Positions 1 through 8,843 are shown, numbered from the stretch's first letter. The stretch is 50,700 nucleotides of DNA from Anaerolineales bacterium UBA5195 (GCA_002412925.1 DHVZ01000012.1:78263-128962); one strand, 5' to 3'. Notes: generated by a model from the letters alone, not told the origin. Numbers and translations are program-made.

Positions 1-50
1 CGCTCATACCCCAAAATGCAGCCTTCTTCACGGAATTTTCTGGAGAGCCG
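1..50 (-). repeat. Dispersed MITE-like repeat, copy F (runs off left edge)
   Basis: Read on the minus strand this contains GGCTCTCCAGAAAATTCCG, then GTGAAGAAGGCTGCATTTTG and GGGTATGAGCG. These blocks recur at 26920 (GTCTCCAGG, TTCCGTGAAGAGTGCCGC), at 22525 (GTGAAGAGTGCTGTATTTTG) and in the palindrome at 14355 (CTGCATTTTAGGGTGTGAGCG with one base changed per position). It lies about 40 bases past the point where HD-GYP homology of the neighbouring gene stops, so it may have arrived with, or caused, that truncation. The copy is cut by the window edge. Confidence 0.6.
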
Positions 51-59
51 TAAAATTGT

Positions 60-1253
60 TTATACAAATCGTTGAAAATGTACAGTTTCAGCAGGATACG
101 GTCTGGAACAGCGATTTTGCCAATCGTGCAGTGGCGCAGATCTCCGCAAAAGGTCAATCTCCTCGGTGCCCAAATAACCCTGAAAGCGTGGGTGAATCAA
201 CAGGTAATGAGCCAGGATGCGCACATACTGCTGGGTGCGGAGGATGTGTGTGCCGGTTTCGCGATCCCGAAATTCGGCCAGGGCTGCATAGCCGATATAG
301 GCAACAGCCTGGGCGTGCGCCAGCTCCTCGGTTCGTTCGCGGACTCTCTCTTCCAGGAGCCTGTTCTGGTCATGAAGCGCCAGATGCGTTTTCACCCGGG
401 CGCGCACAATCGGTGTGCTGACCGGTTTGGTAATGTAATTGAGTGTGATGGTTAAATTTTCTTCGCTTCTACGCAAATCATCTTCTGCCTGTTTGCGCTC
501 GGTGATGTCGAAACAATGCCCGATGTAGCCAATAAATTCTCCGGCGCTGTTGTAATTGGGCGTGCCCAAATCTTGCAGCCAGCGGTATTCGCCGCTTGCA
601 TGGCGCAGCCTGTATTCCATATCAAAGGGTTCATGTTTATCGAATGCGGTGATATACGTTTCAAGACAGCGGTCGAAATCATCCGGATGAACGCCTTCAG
701 TCCAGCCATTGCCCATTTCCTGCTGTAAGGTTCTTCCGGTAAACTTCAACCAGGGTTCGTTAAAGTAATTACATAACTTGTCTGTTCCGGAGGTCCAGAT
801 AAGCGCCAACCCAGAGTCTGCCAGGTTGCGGTATTGAATCTCTTTTTCAAGCAGTTCTTGTTCCGCGCGTTTGCGTTCGGCGATGTCTTGTAAAATGCAG
901 TGGGTCTGTTTGAACTCCCCGTTGATTTTATGACCGATGCGGCCTTCGAAGGCGATAAAAAGCCGGTTGCCGTTTTTGTGGAGCATTTCAAATTCGCTGT
1001 AGATTTGCCCGGCGGTTTTGAAGAGCAGGAAACGCTTTCGGAAGCCTTCAACAAAAGCTGGCGTCAGGAGATCGCCGAACCAGCGCCCAAGCACTTCCTC
1101 ACGTTTGTATCCAAGTAGATCCAGCCAGGCCCGGTTGACATCGATAAAGTTTCCGTCTTCATCCAGAGATTGATACCCAAGGGGAGCCTGGTCGAACAGC
1201 ATGCGGAAACGTTCTTCGCTCGCCTGCAACTCTGCTTCGGCCTGCTGGCGCAA
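60..1253 (-). pseudogene. Decayed PAS-PAS / receiver tail / HD-GYP signalling gene
   Basis: Two PAS domains (about residues 10-130 and 135-260, each closing on a DI[AT]ERK linker) run into RRSEENLTITLN and then directly into YITKPVSTPIVRARVKTHLA, which is the last helix of a response-regulator receiver. An HD-GYP domain follows (AEFRDRETGTHILRTQ, APLHD). There are three lesions. The ATG used by the paralogue at 1892 is reduced to AT by a one-base loss, leaving only TTG. Most of a PAS and of a receiver is missing at the chimeric joint. The frame breaks just after LHD: two bases more would give IGKIAVPDRILLK. The ancestor was probably a receiver/HD-GYP c-di-GMP phosphodiesterase with PAS sensors. 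A functional short protein cannot be excluded, but the metal-binding HD-GYP core is incomplete. Confidence 0.7.
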
Positions 1254-1287
1254 GTCGGTTTTTTTATGGCACGTTCCTTTTTTAGCG

Positions 1288-1357
1288 ACCAGTCAGCAGT
1301 CATCAGTTATCCGTCACTTCTCACTGATTACTGATGACAGTTCACTGCTCACTGACC
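1288..1357. repeat. CAGT/ATCAGT inverted-arm repeat, copy 1
   Basis: The left arm has CAGTCAGCAGTCATCAGTTA and the right arm CACTGATTACTGATGACAG followed by TTCACTGCTCACTGA. The arms are imperfectly inverted and made of CAGT and ATCAGT words. The same pattern occurs at 32108 and 36274. It fills the gap between two minus-strand PAS genes and supplies the stop region of the upstream one. Confidence 0.7.
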
Positions 1358-1358
1358 C

Positions 1359-1892
1359 CTACTCCCGGGCTTTACGGCTGGTAATATCATCCACCATGGC
1401 ATAGCACAGTTCATCCTGTCCGTTCGAATAGTCAACGATGGCTTCGATCTGCACCCAGAGCGGAGCAGATCCGGCCTGCTGAACGGCGACTTCGCAGATT
1501 TGTTTGCTTCCGCTTGTAAAGACTTTATCAAGGAAGGTGCTGAAAGTTAGGCGCGCTTCTGGAGAAATAAACAAAGCGAAACGTCGGTTGATCAGTTCGC
1601 TGAGCCCAACGCCCATCATTTTTGCGCCAGTTATATTAGCGCGGCGGATCGTCCCATCCCGCGTGAGTGTAAAGTAACCCAGCGAAGCAAAGGCGTACAG
1701 TTCAGCATACTGACTGAGGGTCGCTTCCAGCTCCGCCTTGGCTTGTAACAGTTCCTCGTTCTGCATCTCCAACTCAATCTGGTGCACTTCCAACTCGTGG
1801 ATCAGGCGCAGGGTGTTGGTCTCTGTGGCAGGAGATTTCTTGCGCTGGCTCAACTTCGCTTCGGCTTGCTGGCGCAGATCTGTTTTTTTCAT
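1359..1892 (-). CDS. Stand-alone PAS sensor protein
   Basis: This 177-residue cytoplasmic protein begins MKKTDLRQQAEAKL. A coiled-coil stretch follows (LIHELEVHQIELEMQNEELL, about residues 28-60), then one PAS domain (SLGYFTLTRDGTIRRANITG onward, to the closing DITSRK at the C-terminus). There is no kinase, GGDEF or HD output domain. The coiled coil/PAS pairing is the usual N-terminal half of larger hybrid kinases, so this may be a detached sensor module that acts through partners, or a truncated remnant. The stop codon lies right beside the CAGT/ATCAGT repeat, which fits truncation. ATG has an upstream GGAAACG. It sits between the CheB-CheR fusion and the decayed HD-GYP gene, all in the same direction. 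Confidence 0.75.
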   Translation of the reverse strand: MKKTDLRQQAEAKLSQRKKSPATETNTLRLIHELEVHQIELEMQNEELLQAKAELEATLSQYAELYAFASLGYFTLTRDGTIRRANITGAKMMGVGLSELINRRFALFISPEARLTFSTFLDKVFTSGSKQICEVAVQQAGSAPLWVQIEAIVDYSNGQDELCYAMVDDITSRKARE

Positions 1893-1904
1893 GGCGTTTC
1901 CTTT

Positions 1905-1999
1905 ATGTCATTGCAAAGGAGCGTGCTCTCCGCGACTGAAGCAATCTCAGGTTGCGAGGGGATTGCTTCGCTCGCGTGTACACTCACTCGCAATGACAT
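1905..1999. repeat. REP-like inverted repeat (TGTCATTGC ... GCAATGACA)
   Basis: The ends are ATGTCATTGC and GCAATGACAT, with inner arms GAAGCAATCTCAGGTTGCGA and GGGATTGCTTCGCTCGCGTG. This resembles the GTCATTGCGAGCGAAGCAATC repeats scattered in many bacterial genomes. It occupies almost the whole gap between two minus-strand genes and could fold into a long hairpin in the transcript. Confidence 0.75.
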
Positions 2000-2007
2000 T
2001 TCACTAA

Positions 2008-4758
2008 TCACTTCTTCAACTCAGCGGTCAGCTTCTCAAGATAGGCATTGGCGATTACCAACTCAGCGGCGCGTTTTTCCTTTTCTGCGTTTTGGAAGGC
2101 GAGTTCCTGGTTGGCGATGACCAACTCGGCGACCAGTTTATCTTTGCCTTCCAACTTCTTGACCTCGGTAATATCGCTAAACGTGATCACCACGCCGTCA
2201 ATCATATTCTCCAGCGTGCGGTAGGGCAGGATGCGCACCGTGAACCAGGAACCTTCGGGGGTGGCGATCTGTTTGTCCACTTTGACCAGCGTCCGCAGGA
2301 CTTCACGCGCATCCTCGGCCAGCTGCGGGTAGAGCAGTGCCGAGGCGATATCGGTGATCGGGCGGCCCACATCGCTGGGGATCAAGCGGGTGATCTGGCT
2401 CGTCTGGCTGGTGAAACGCCGCACGCGCAGCTGATTATCCAAAAACAAAGTGGCGATGTCGGTACTGTCGAGCAGGTTCTTCAGATCGTTGTTCGTGTGA
2501 GAAAGTTCATTCACGTTAGCTTGCAATTCGTTATTGACCGTTTGCAACTCCTCGTTCATCGATTGCATCTCTTCTTTGGAGGTGGTCAATTCTTCGTTGG
2601 TCGATTGCAGTTCTTCGTTGGTCGATTGCAACTCCTCGTTGGCTGATTTGAGTTCCTCCTGCGAGGTCTGCATCTCTTCACGGATGGATTGCACTTCCTG
2701 ACGCGCCTGGTTGAGTTCGCGCTCCAGTTCATCCAGGCGCGCGCTTTGCGTTGAGCCCCGGCGCGGCTTGCCGCTTGCCTTGGAAATCAGCTCCACGTCC
2801 CGAAAGACAATCAGCACCATCCCCTCCAGGGCATTCTTTTCGTGGATGGGTTGGATGGTCACCTCGATGGTATGCGTACCGCCATTGGTGCCAACAACCA
2901 GATTCTTGAGCGCGACCGTTTTTTGTTCGCGCAGCGCTTTTTGGAAAGCGCCTGTCAGTTCGTAGCGCAAGCCTTCGCGCGCCATCGCAAAGATATTCCA
3001 ATTGGCTTTTCCAGCCGCTGGCTCCAGATATTTTCCCGTGCGCCCATTAATGTAAAGAATATCACCTGTCTCGTTGGTCAAGACTGCCGCGGGGGCATAG
3101 GTCTGCAAGATCAGGCTGTCGGCCAGAATCTGTAGATTGGCGGTTGGTTTTTGCGCCTGCTCGGCTTTGCCCGTTCGGGCCGCAGTAAACAGGATCGGAA
3201 AATCAATCGTCCGCTCCGCCAGAACCGCTTCCCGCCGTCGGTAGAGGCGCGTTTTGGCATCCAGCGTGGCGAACAGATCGGTAAATCCGCCGATGGTTTC
3301 AGAATTGCCCAAAAACAAAATCCCGCCCGGGCTCAGACTGTAATGAAAGAGCGGCAGAAGTTTCTTCTGCAATTCAGGCGTCAGGTAGATCAACAGGTTG
3401 CGGCAGCACAAAAGGTCGAGTTTGGTAAAGGGCGGATCCATGATCAGGTTCTGTTGGGCAAAGATGACCATCTCGCGGATCTCTTTGTTCACCCGATAGC
3501 CGCGCTCAGTCTTGACGAAGAAACGCTCCAGGCGGTCGGGCGAAACCTCGGCAGTGATATTAACCGGGTAGAGGCCCTCGCGCGCTTTTTCGATGGTTTT
3601 CGCATCCAGGTCAGTGGCGAAGATTTGCAAGCTAAAGGTTTTCGCTAATTTCTGCGGCTTGATCGAATCCAGCGCCTCTTTGAAAAGCATCGCCAGCGAA
3701 TAGGCTTCCTCGCCGCTCGAACAGCCCGTCACCCAGGCGCGCAAAGTTTGCTCGGGGGCGCGCTCCGCCAGCAGGGCGGGCAGGGCCATGGTTTTCAACG
3801 CTTCCCAGGCGGCCGGGTCACGGAAAAAGCTTGTCACCCCAATCAACAACTCGTTGAACAGGATTTCCACTTCCTGTGGATTTTCGCGCAGGTAGGGCAG
3901 ATACGCGGCGATATTCTTCATGTGGTGCAAGCCGATGCGCCGCTCAATGCGCCGATGAACCGTGGTTTTTTTGTAGAGCGAAAAATCGTGTCCGGTTTGC
4001 GCGCGCAGGAGCAGCAGCGCTTTTTCGATCGAATTCTTCGCCTGGTCTTCATCTAGTAAACCCGGTTGGGTGAAGAGCGGCGCGTGGTGAATAAAGTCGC
4101 GGATACTGGCAGGCAGTTCGTCCACGGGCGCGATCACATCCGCCAGCCCGGCGTCAATCGCGCTACTGGGCATCCCGTCAAATTTGGCCGTTTCGGGTGA
4201 CTGCACAAAGACACTGCCGCCCTTTTCTTTGATGGCGCGCAGGCCGAGCGTACCGTCTGAGCCCATCCCCGAAAGGATCACGCCCAGACTGTGTTCCTGC
4301 TGGTCTTCTGCCAGCGCGCGCAGGAAGAAATCGATCGGCAGGCGCAGTCCGCGCGGGGCCAATGGAACCAGCAGATGCAAAACGCCGTGCAGGATCGAGA
4401 GATCTTTGTTGGGTGGAATCACGTAAACACAGTTCGCTTTGACCCGCATCCGATCCTTGGCCTGAAAAACCGGCATGGGTGTCCCCCGCTGGAGCAGTTC
4501 CACCAGCATGCCTTTGTAAGTGGGGTCAAGGTGTTGGACGATGACGAACGCCATGCCGCTCTCGGCTGGCACATTGGCGAGGAAAATTTCCAGCGCCTCC
4601 AGCCCGCCCGCCGAAGCGCCAATGCCGACAATGGGGAAAGTGATTTCAGGCAGAGTACCCCTCCCTATTTTAGGGATAACTTCACCAGACAGGCTCTGCA
4701 GTTTCTTCTTAGTTTCTGGGATTTCGGACTGCGCTGCGAGTTTCTTTCTTGGAGACAT
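2008..4758 (-). CDS. CheB-CheR-PAS hybrid chemotaxis-type signalling protein
   Basis: A 916-residue protein. The CheB methylesterase domain covers about residues 40-225 and shows the catalytic triad motifs GASAGG (Ser), VQHLDP (His) and GMGSDGT (Asp). The CheR methyltransferase domain covers about 250-510 (RRIERRIGLHHM, SFFRDPAAWEAL, the SAM-binding VTGCSSGEEAYSLAML, and the LLCCRNLLIYL motif). A weaker PAS follows, then a long coiled coil with tandem NEELQST heptads (about 680-760), a second PAS, and a helical tail repeating AELVIAN. It ends without a kinase domain, so it is a shortened member of this fusion family. I chose the ATG at 4758 (MSPRKK) because GAGGT lies six bases upstream; an in-frame ATG at 4827 lacks a site. 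It probably modulates local PAS or two-component signalling rather than flagellar taxis, since no che or receptor genes are nearby. Confidence 0.9.
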   Translation of the reverse strand: MSPRKKLAAQSEIPETKKKLQSLSGEVIPKIGRGTLPEITFPIVGIGASAGGLEALEIFLANVPAESGMAFVIVQHLDPTYKGMLVELLQRGTPMPVFQAKDRMRVKANCVYVIPPNKDLSILHGVLHLLVPLAPRGLRLPIDFFLRALAEDQQEHSLGVILSGMGSDGTLGLRAIKEKGGSVFVQSPETAKFDGMPSSAIDAGLADVIAPVDELPASIRDFIHHAPLFTQPGLLDEDQAKNSIEKALLLLRAQTGHDFSLYKKTTVHRRIERRIGLHHMKNIAAYLPYLRENPQEVEILFNELLIGVTSFFRDPAAWEALKTMALPALLAERAPEQTLRAWVTGCSSGEEAYSLAMLFKEALDSIKPQKLAKTFSLQIFATDLDAKTIEKAREGLYPVNITAEVSPDRLERFFVKTERGYRVNKEIREMVIFAQQNLIMDPPFTKLDLLCCRNLLIYLTPELQKKLLPLFHYSLSPGGILFLGNSETIGGFTDLFATLDAKTRLYRRREAVLAERTIDFPILFTAARTGKAEQAQKPTANLQILADSLILQTYAPAAVLTNETGDILYINGRTGKYLEPAAGKANWNIFAMAREGLRYELTGAFQKALREQKTVALKNLVVGTNGGTHTIEVTIQPIHEKNALEGMVLIVFRDVELISKASGKPRRGSTQSARLDELERELNQARQEVQSIREEMQTSQEELKSANEELQSTNEELQSTNEELTTSKEEMQSMNEELQTVNNELQANVNELSHTNNDLKNLLDSTDIATLFLDNQLRVRRFTSQTSQITRLIPSDVGRPITDIASALLYPQLAEDAREVLRTLVKVDKQIATPEGSWFTVRILPYRTLENMIDGVVITFSDITEVKKLEGKDKLVAELVIANQELAFQNAEKEKRAAELVIANAYLEKLTAELKK

Positions 4759-5106
4759 CCTGAACCTCGTCTGAGACAAAATCTGGATCCCGAAAATATC
4801 ATTTTTTGCCACAGGATCGAATTCCATTGTACATCTTTAATGCTATTTTTATTCTTTCCCAATAACGCGAATGGCAAACCAGGCGGGTTTACGAAGCTGA
4901 TCAAGTGAGCAGGGTACTGTGCGAATAATTGAAACAAAATCATCTGTTATCCGGGTGCTTTTCTATACAGGAAAGTTTATCGATTTATACAAGAAGCAGG
5001 AGGCTTAGGAAAGCCAATTTCCGGGATGGTTCCCTGGGTTGTGAAATAGAAAAGATATTTGCGCCATGAATTTTGACAAAGGTGGGCTGTCACTGGTAAA
5101 ACTTGG
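4759..5106. other. Intergenic region left of transposase remnants
   Basis: No gene is supported. It is AT-rich near 4830-4860. The last 60 bases may be the left end of the IS whose transposase start follows: GGTGGGCTGTCACTGGTAAA lies just before the start codon, much like the region before the intact transposase at 33742 (CCGCCCAGTGGCAAAATTGG). No terminal repeat could be fixed. Confidence 0.4.
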
Positions 5107-5440
5107 ATGCAGAACCAAAACCTTACCAGGAGACAACCCACGGCAAACAGAATACGGCAAGTAGACGAAAAAGTCAAGTCAGTGAAAGTAGCGCTTGAAC
5201 AAATCAATGTGAAAGCAGCAGCCCGCAAAGCAGGCGTAGCCAGCAGCACACTGCGTTATGATTTGGGTAAATTGGAGATGGCGTTACCCCAAATACTGAC
5301 AAATCAGGCACCAGGTTTCAAGCCAGTAGAACCCCCAACTGTCGCACCGACACCTGCCAAAGAAAATCGGGAATGCTCGGAATGTGGTGGAAAGGTAAGA
5401 AAGAATGGGGTATATTGGATTCTGAACTGGCACCTTATGG
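5107..5440 (+). pseudogene. Truncated transposase, N-terminal part
   Basis: The first 110 or so residues (MQNQNLTRRQPTANRIRQVD...) contain a helix-turn-helix-like stretch (KAAARKAGVASSTLRYDLGK) and a zinc-knuckle pair (CSECGGKVRKNG, only the first CxxC present). This is typical of the N-terminus of a Chloroflexota transposase family. After VYWILNW the homology stops. The continuing open frame to 5823 is only the antisense of the IS66-like remnant. The catalytic domain is absent, so the gene cannot work. Family assignment is from memory of similar proteins and is tentative. Confidence 0.6.
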
Positions 5441-5445
5441 GCAAA

Positions 5446-5838
5446 TCAAATAAACATCGGATAAATGGTGGTGCGCTTCTCGTAACTTTGCGCTTCCACT
5501 CTCTCCAAGTCTGCCAGACAGTGATCGCAACGCTTCACACGGTGTACTTCCACATGATCTGGGTTCGCAACTGCCTTGAGCGTTTTACCAGGATGTCCAG
5601 GTTGACCACCGCTATTCTTGTCACTTTTCTGCCTCAGGCTCTTGGACGTCTTTTTCAGCCCATCGCTCGATGGCGGTTTACTGCTATTACCGCTGTTCTT
5701 GGCTACCTGATCTTCCAGCCGCTGAATACGCTCGGCCAACTTCCCAAGCATTTGGTGGAAAAGCTTGATGACGGCTTCTTTGCCAACATCGTACGTAGCG
5801 CCAATTTCTTCATCGCTTGGTAGACGGAGTGGTTCCAT
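5446..5838 (-). pseudogene. IS66-family transposase (TnpC) N-terminal fragment
   Basis: 130 residues with the IS66 hallmarks. A leucine-rich coiled coil (VIKLFHQMLGKLAERIQRLE) is followed by EDQVAKNSGNSSKPPSSDG, a basic linker, GGQPGHPGKTLK, and the CDHC zinc-binding start. Full-length IS66 transposases have about 450-550 residues with a DDE domain downstream; here homology ends near YEKR and the frame stops a few codons later. The break coincides with the end of the plus-strand transposase fragment, so the two remnants meet head to head at about 5430-5470. The ATG at 5838 is near the native N-terminus. Confidence 0.8.
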
Positions 5839-6320
5839 GACCTATATTTTGCCCGGCTTTTATGTTCTTGACAATCCCAATTTCCACTCAATTCAGGCTT
5901 GCTATGCCTGAGCAGTTACGATATTTATTCAAATTGTCCATCAGTTATCCAATTCGTAAGCGGCGTTGAGTGCCTCCATTTTGCAAAGCGCTACACTGAT
6001 TGATACTCTGTGGAAAATGCCTGGCATGCGACGCAATTCTGTTATGATACAAATCTGCAATAGCGGGTTCGCCGAAGGAATGGATAACCATCAAAAATAA
6101 TATAATCCTTTCACGGTATCTATGCCAGACAAAGCGGGCCATCAGCCATCTCCAGTGGTAATGCGCCTTTTTCAGGGAACCCTGATGGGAAAAGGCTGGC
6201 AAAAAGAAAAGGTCCGGATAGCTTGTGAATTTTTTCAATAGTGGAGATTTTCTGCAAAATTAAGCCTATAATAAATTGTAGATGATGCACTTTTGAGTAA
6301 TCAGGGTTGCGAGGCATTCC
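5839..6320. other. Intergenic region upstream of the unknown-function cluster
   Basis: No convincing gene was seen: short frames here lack codon-like composition and recognisable motifs. It probably includes the right flank of the IS66 remnant. A TATAAT at 6267-6272, about 50 bases before the first gene of the plus-strand cluster, is a possible -10, but no matching -35 was found. Confidence 0.4.
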
Positions 6321-7112
6321 ATGAAATCCCGTTTGAAGCATCCGCACCAACCGGCGTTGTTGAATCTGGCAGGCCTTGTGGGTTTGTCTCTGCTGGTAAC
6401 GCTGACAACCTGGGGATTATCGATTGCGGGCTTTGTTGAAGCCTCAATGGTTTGGATTGGTCTGATTTTCCTGGCTTTTTTCAGTCTGATGTTTTTGATT
6501 ATCTGGATCATGGGGGCCAACCAGATGCGCTGCGCGCAAGCTTTTCTGGATAGTGAGCGCGTTCTGGTAGGTTGGACCTATTCCACGCCAGAATGGCAGA
6601 GATTGAAAGAAACCCGCTGGCAGGAGGAAAAGAATGACTGGAAAGTGCAACTTGGCTGCCTGACCTTTTTGCTGGCCCTGGCAGGTTTGCTAACCGGCAT
6701 CCTGCTTGGCTGGGAGGATGGCTTCCTGGCTGTCATTGCGCGCGGGCTGGTGGGGCTGATGCTGGGCGGGTTAATCGGCGGCGTATTTGGAATCCTGGTG
6801 GCAGGCAGCAACCAGTGGAGCGCCCACCAGGCGTACCGCAATCCCGAACCAGGGCTGATCGCCCTGGGAGTGAATGAAATTTATGCCAGCGCTGATTACT
6901 TCCGTGGGGACGGCAGGGTTAGTTACATCCGGGAAGCCAAACTACAGCCTGGCGAAAACCACATCCTGGAATTGCAGCTTGTTTTCCCGCCCAGAATCCG
7001 TATGCCAGACGAAGAGCAGTGGAATATCCCGGTTCCACTTCAATGGCTCGAACGGGTGCAGGAAATTTTGCCAGTTCTGGCAGCCCCAGGTGAAAATCGT
7101 CTGCTTGAATAA
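6321..7112 (+). CDS. Multi-membrane protein of unknown function
   Basis: 263 residues. Two membrane helices (about 15-37 and 41-63) are followed by a soluble stretch with many Trp and charged residues (VGWTYSTPEWQRLKETRW). Two more glycine-rich helices follow at about 110-128 and 135-158 (GLVGLMLGGLIGGVFGILVA). The 105-residue C-terminal domain looks like a beta-rich soluble fold (GVNEIYASADYFRGDG, LELQLVFPPRIRMPDEEQWN). The pattern resembles membrane-anchored PH-like domains, but I do not recognise the family. ATG with GAGGCATTCC upstream. It is the first of four plus-strand genes with short gaps. Confidence 0.75.
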   Translation: MKSRLKHPHQPALLNLAGLVGLSLLVTLTTWGLSIAGFVEASMVWIGLIFLAFFSLMFLIIWIMGANQMRCAQAFLDSERVLVGWTYSTPEWQRLKETRWQEEKNDWKVQLGCLTFLLALAGLLTGILLGWEDGFLAVIARGLVGLMLGGLIGGVFGILVAGSNQWSAHQAYRNPEPGLIALGVNEIYASADYFRGDGRVSYIREAKLQPGENHILELQLVFPPRIRMPDEEQWNIPVPLQWLERVQEILPVLAAPGENRLLE

Positions 7113-7156
7113 GGTTGGTCGGCAAAGCTGTTCTTTTGCAGTGCCGGAGTATTCAA

Positions 7157-8830
7157 ATGAGAAAACTCAATTGGTTTCCCCTGCGAATTCTTGTGCTGGC
7201 TGGCGCACTGTGGTGGAGTCTCTCCTTTGCCGAGACCGGTCAGGCGAGGCGGGAATTTCCCCAGCCGGCAGGGCTGGAGCCGCAAAAGGTGTATGCCTCC
7301 ACACAGCCAGGCGCGCCGTGCCTGAACGGCGAAGAAATTAAGCTGGAAGTTTGGAATGTGGGGGCCGCGGGCGGCGAACAATACGAGGAAGTCATTATCA
7401 ACGGTAAAAGAAAAATGGGATTTACCTTCTCCGGGGGTGAAAACGGCTATATTTTTGAAAGCGCTTACCAGGGCAAGTTCAACACGCTCGATGAATACCT
7501 GCAATACCAGAACTCCGATTCCGGCAACACGATCAAGGAATGGTGGCAATTCGTTGACGGTGTAAAAGTGGAACAGCGCATTTACTGGAAAAATTTTGGC
7601 GAGGATGACTTCAAAGAAACCGTGCGCTGCGGATTGGCGGTCGAAAACCCGCAGGCCTTCCAACCATCCACCGCGCCCACCCAGCCGCCGGTTTCCGGGC
7701 CTCAGCCCGGCACCTCCCCGGAGAATCCCCCAGCCACAACCAAGACCGCCAACCCGAACCTGCCCCTCATCGCGGCAGTGATCCTGGTTGGCGGCGCGGT
7801 GCTGGTGGTGACCGCAACGGGTGGCATCCTGGTCATCAAGGCGCTCGCCCCGCGAACACGCCCGCCCACCCCCGGGGATGCCGCCAGCGCCATCCGCGCT
7901 TGGCAGCGGGCGGCGAAACAGGCTGAACGCGAGGCCGAGAACTACATCCAGCAATGGGAAAAGGCGCGGCAGACCGGCGACCCAAACGACCCCGGTTACC
8001 AGGCCCTGGAAAAACAATACCGCGATTACATCCAACACCAGCGCCAGCGGGCGGCGGAGGCGCGTCAGAAAGCCGGCGAAATCGAAGCCAGCGAGCGCGA
8101 ATTCCAGCGCGAAGAGCGCCAACAGCAAGCCTACCGGCGTCATCGGGAGGCAGAATCCGGTTTCATCCAGCAGGAAAGCCAGCGCCAGGCCCAACGCCAG
8201 GGCGGCTTCGACCGTCAGATGGATCAAGCCGTCCGGCAAAACCAGCAAAAGCAGGAACAACGCCAATTGGAACAGAAGCAGGCCCGGCTCCAGCGTGAGC
8301 GGGACTTGATCGAAAGCCGGATGAAGGTCAACGAAGCCGAATCCCGCATGTACCAATCGTTTGCCGCTGGACACCAACTCGCCCAGACGGGGCTGGAATA
8401 CATCAAAGCGGGAGCCGATTTCGCCATTGACGTTGGCGCAAATCTCAATCCCATGATCGGGAAAATGATCAAATCCGCTTATAAGCTGGCCGCCGGGACG
8501 GCTGGCGGGGTGGGCGAGGCCCTGGCAGACCCCAAAAACTGGGGCACGCATGTTCTCAAGGGCGCGGCCAGGGGTGTGTTGGATGTTGGCGCAGACAAGC
8601 TCAAGTCTGGCGCGATTAAGGGACTGCCTTCACCCGTACGCACACACCCTTTTTTTAGAGGAGTCAAAGTGAACACCGACCCGGTGCGGATCAGCACCTT
8701 CCTGGAACAGACCGGCAGGAGCGCGGCCCTCCAGCGCGCCATTTTCAATACCGCCTGCACCAAGCTCAAAAACCAGATTAACCCCATCATGGTTGGCAAA
8801 GAGATGCTCAAAGAAAAGCTTGGCAAATAG
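7157..8830 (+). CDS. Signal-anchored protein with Q/R/E-rich coiled coil, unknown function
   Basis: 557 residues from the ATG preceding RKLNWFPLRI; an upstream in-frame start gives a poorer N-terminus. Order: signal peptide or anchor (1-26, cleavage near FAETGQA); an extracytoplasmic beta-like domain with two Cys and many aromatic residues (about 27-165); a Pro/Thr linker; one membrane helix (about 200-232, LPLIAAVILVGGAVLVVTAT); a long charged helix rich in Gln, Arg and Glu (about 245-400); and a C-terminal amphipathic region with GVGEALADPKNWG and GAARGVLDVGADKLKSGAIK. The coiled-coil side is predicted to face the cytoplasm. The function is unknown. The architecture suggests a structural or scaffold protein of an envelope assembly shared with the neighbouring genes. 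Confidence 0.8.
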   Translation: MRKLNWFPLRILVLAGALWWSLSFAETGQARREFPQPAGLEPQKVYASTQPGAPCLNGEEIKLEVWNVGAAGGEQYEEVIINGKRKMGFTFSGGENGYIFESAYQGKFNTLDEYLQYQNSDSGNTIKEWWQFVDGVKVEQRIYWKNFGEDDFKETVRCGLAVENPQAFQPSTAPTQPPVSGPQPGTSPENPPATTKTANPNLPLIAAVILVGGAVLVVTATGGILVIKALAPRTRPPTPGDAASAIRAWQRAAKQAEREAENYIQQWEKARQTGDPNDPGYQALEKQYRDYIQHQRQRAAEARQKAGEIEASEREFQREERQQQAYRRHREAESGFIQQESQRQAQRQGGFDRQMDQAVRQNQQKQEQRQLEQKQARLQRERDLIESRMKVNEAESRMYQSFAAGHQLAQTGLEYIKAGADFAIDVGANLNPMIGKMIKSAYKLAAGTAGGVGEALADPKNWGTHVLKGAARGVLDVGADKLKSGAIKGLPSPVRTHPFFRGVKVNTDPVRISTFLEQTGRSAALQRAIFNTACTKLKNQINPIMVGKEMLKEKLGK

Positions 8831-8843
8831 AAAGGAAACCCGG

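Noticed and set aside
2530..2650. Short direct repeats that look like a CRISPR or tandem array
   Set aside because: They encode NEELQST heptads of the coiled coil in the CheB-CheR-PAS protein.
5945..6238. A 97-codon minus-strand open frame in the intergenic region
   Set aside because: No ribosome-binding site, family motif or coding-like composition.
7040..8551. A 503-codon minus-strand open frame opposite the coiled-coil gene
   Set aside because: It is antisense to a gene with signal peptide, membrane helix and good ribosome-binding site; the frame is open only because the sense strand is rich in Gln, Arg and Glu codons.
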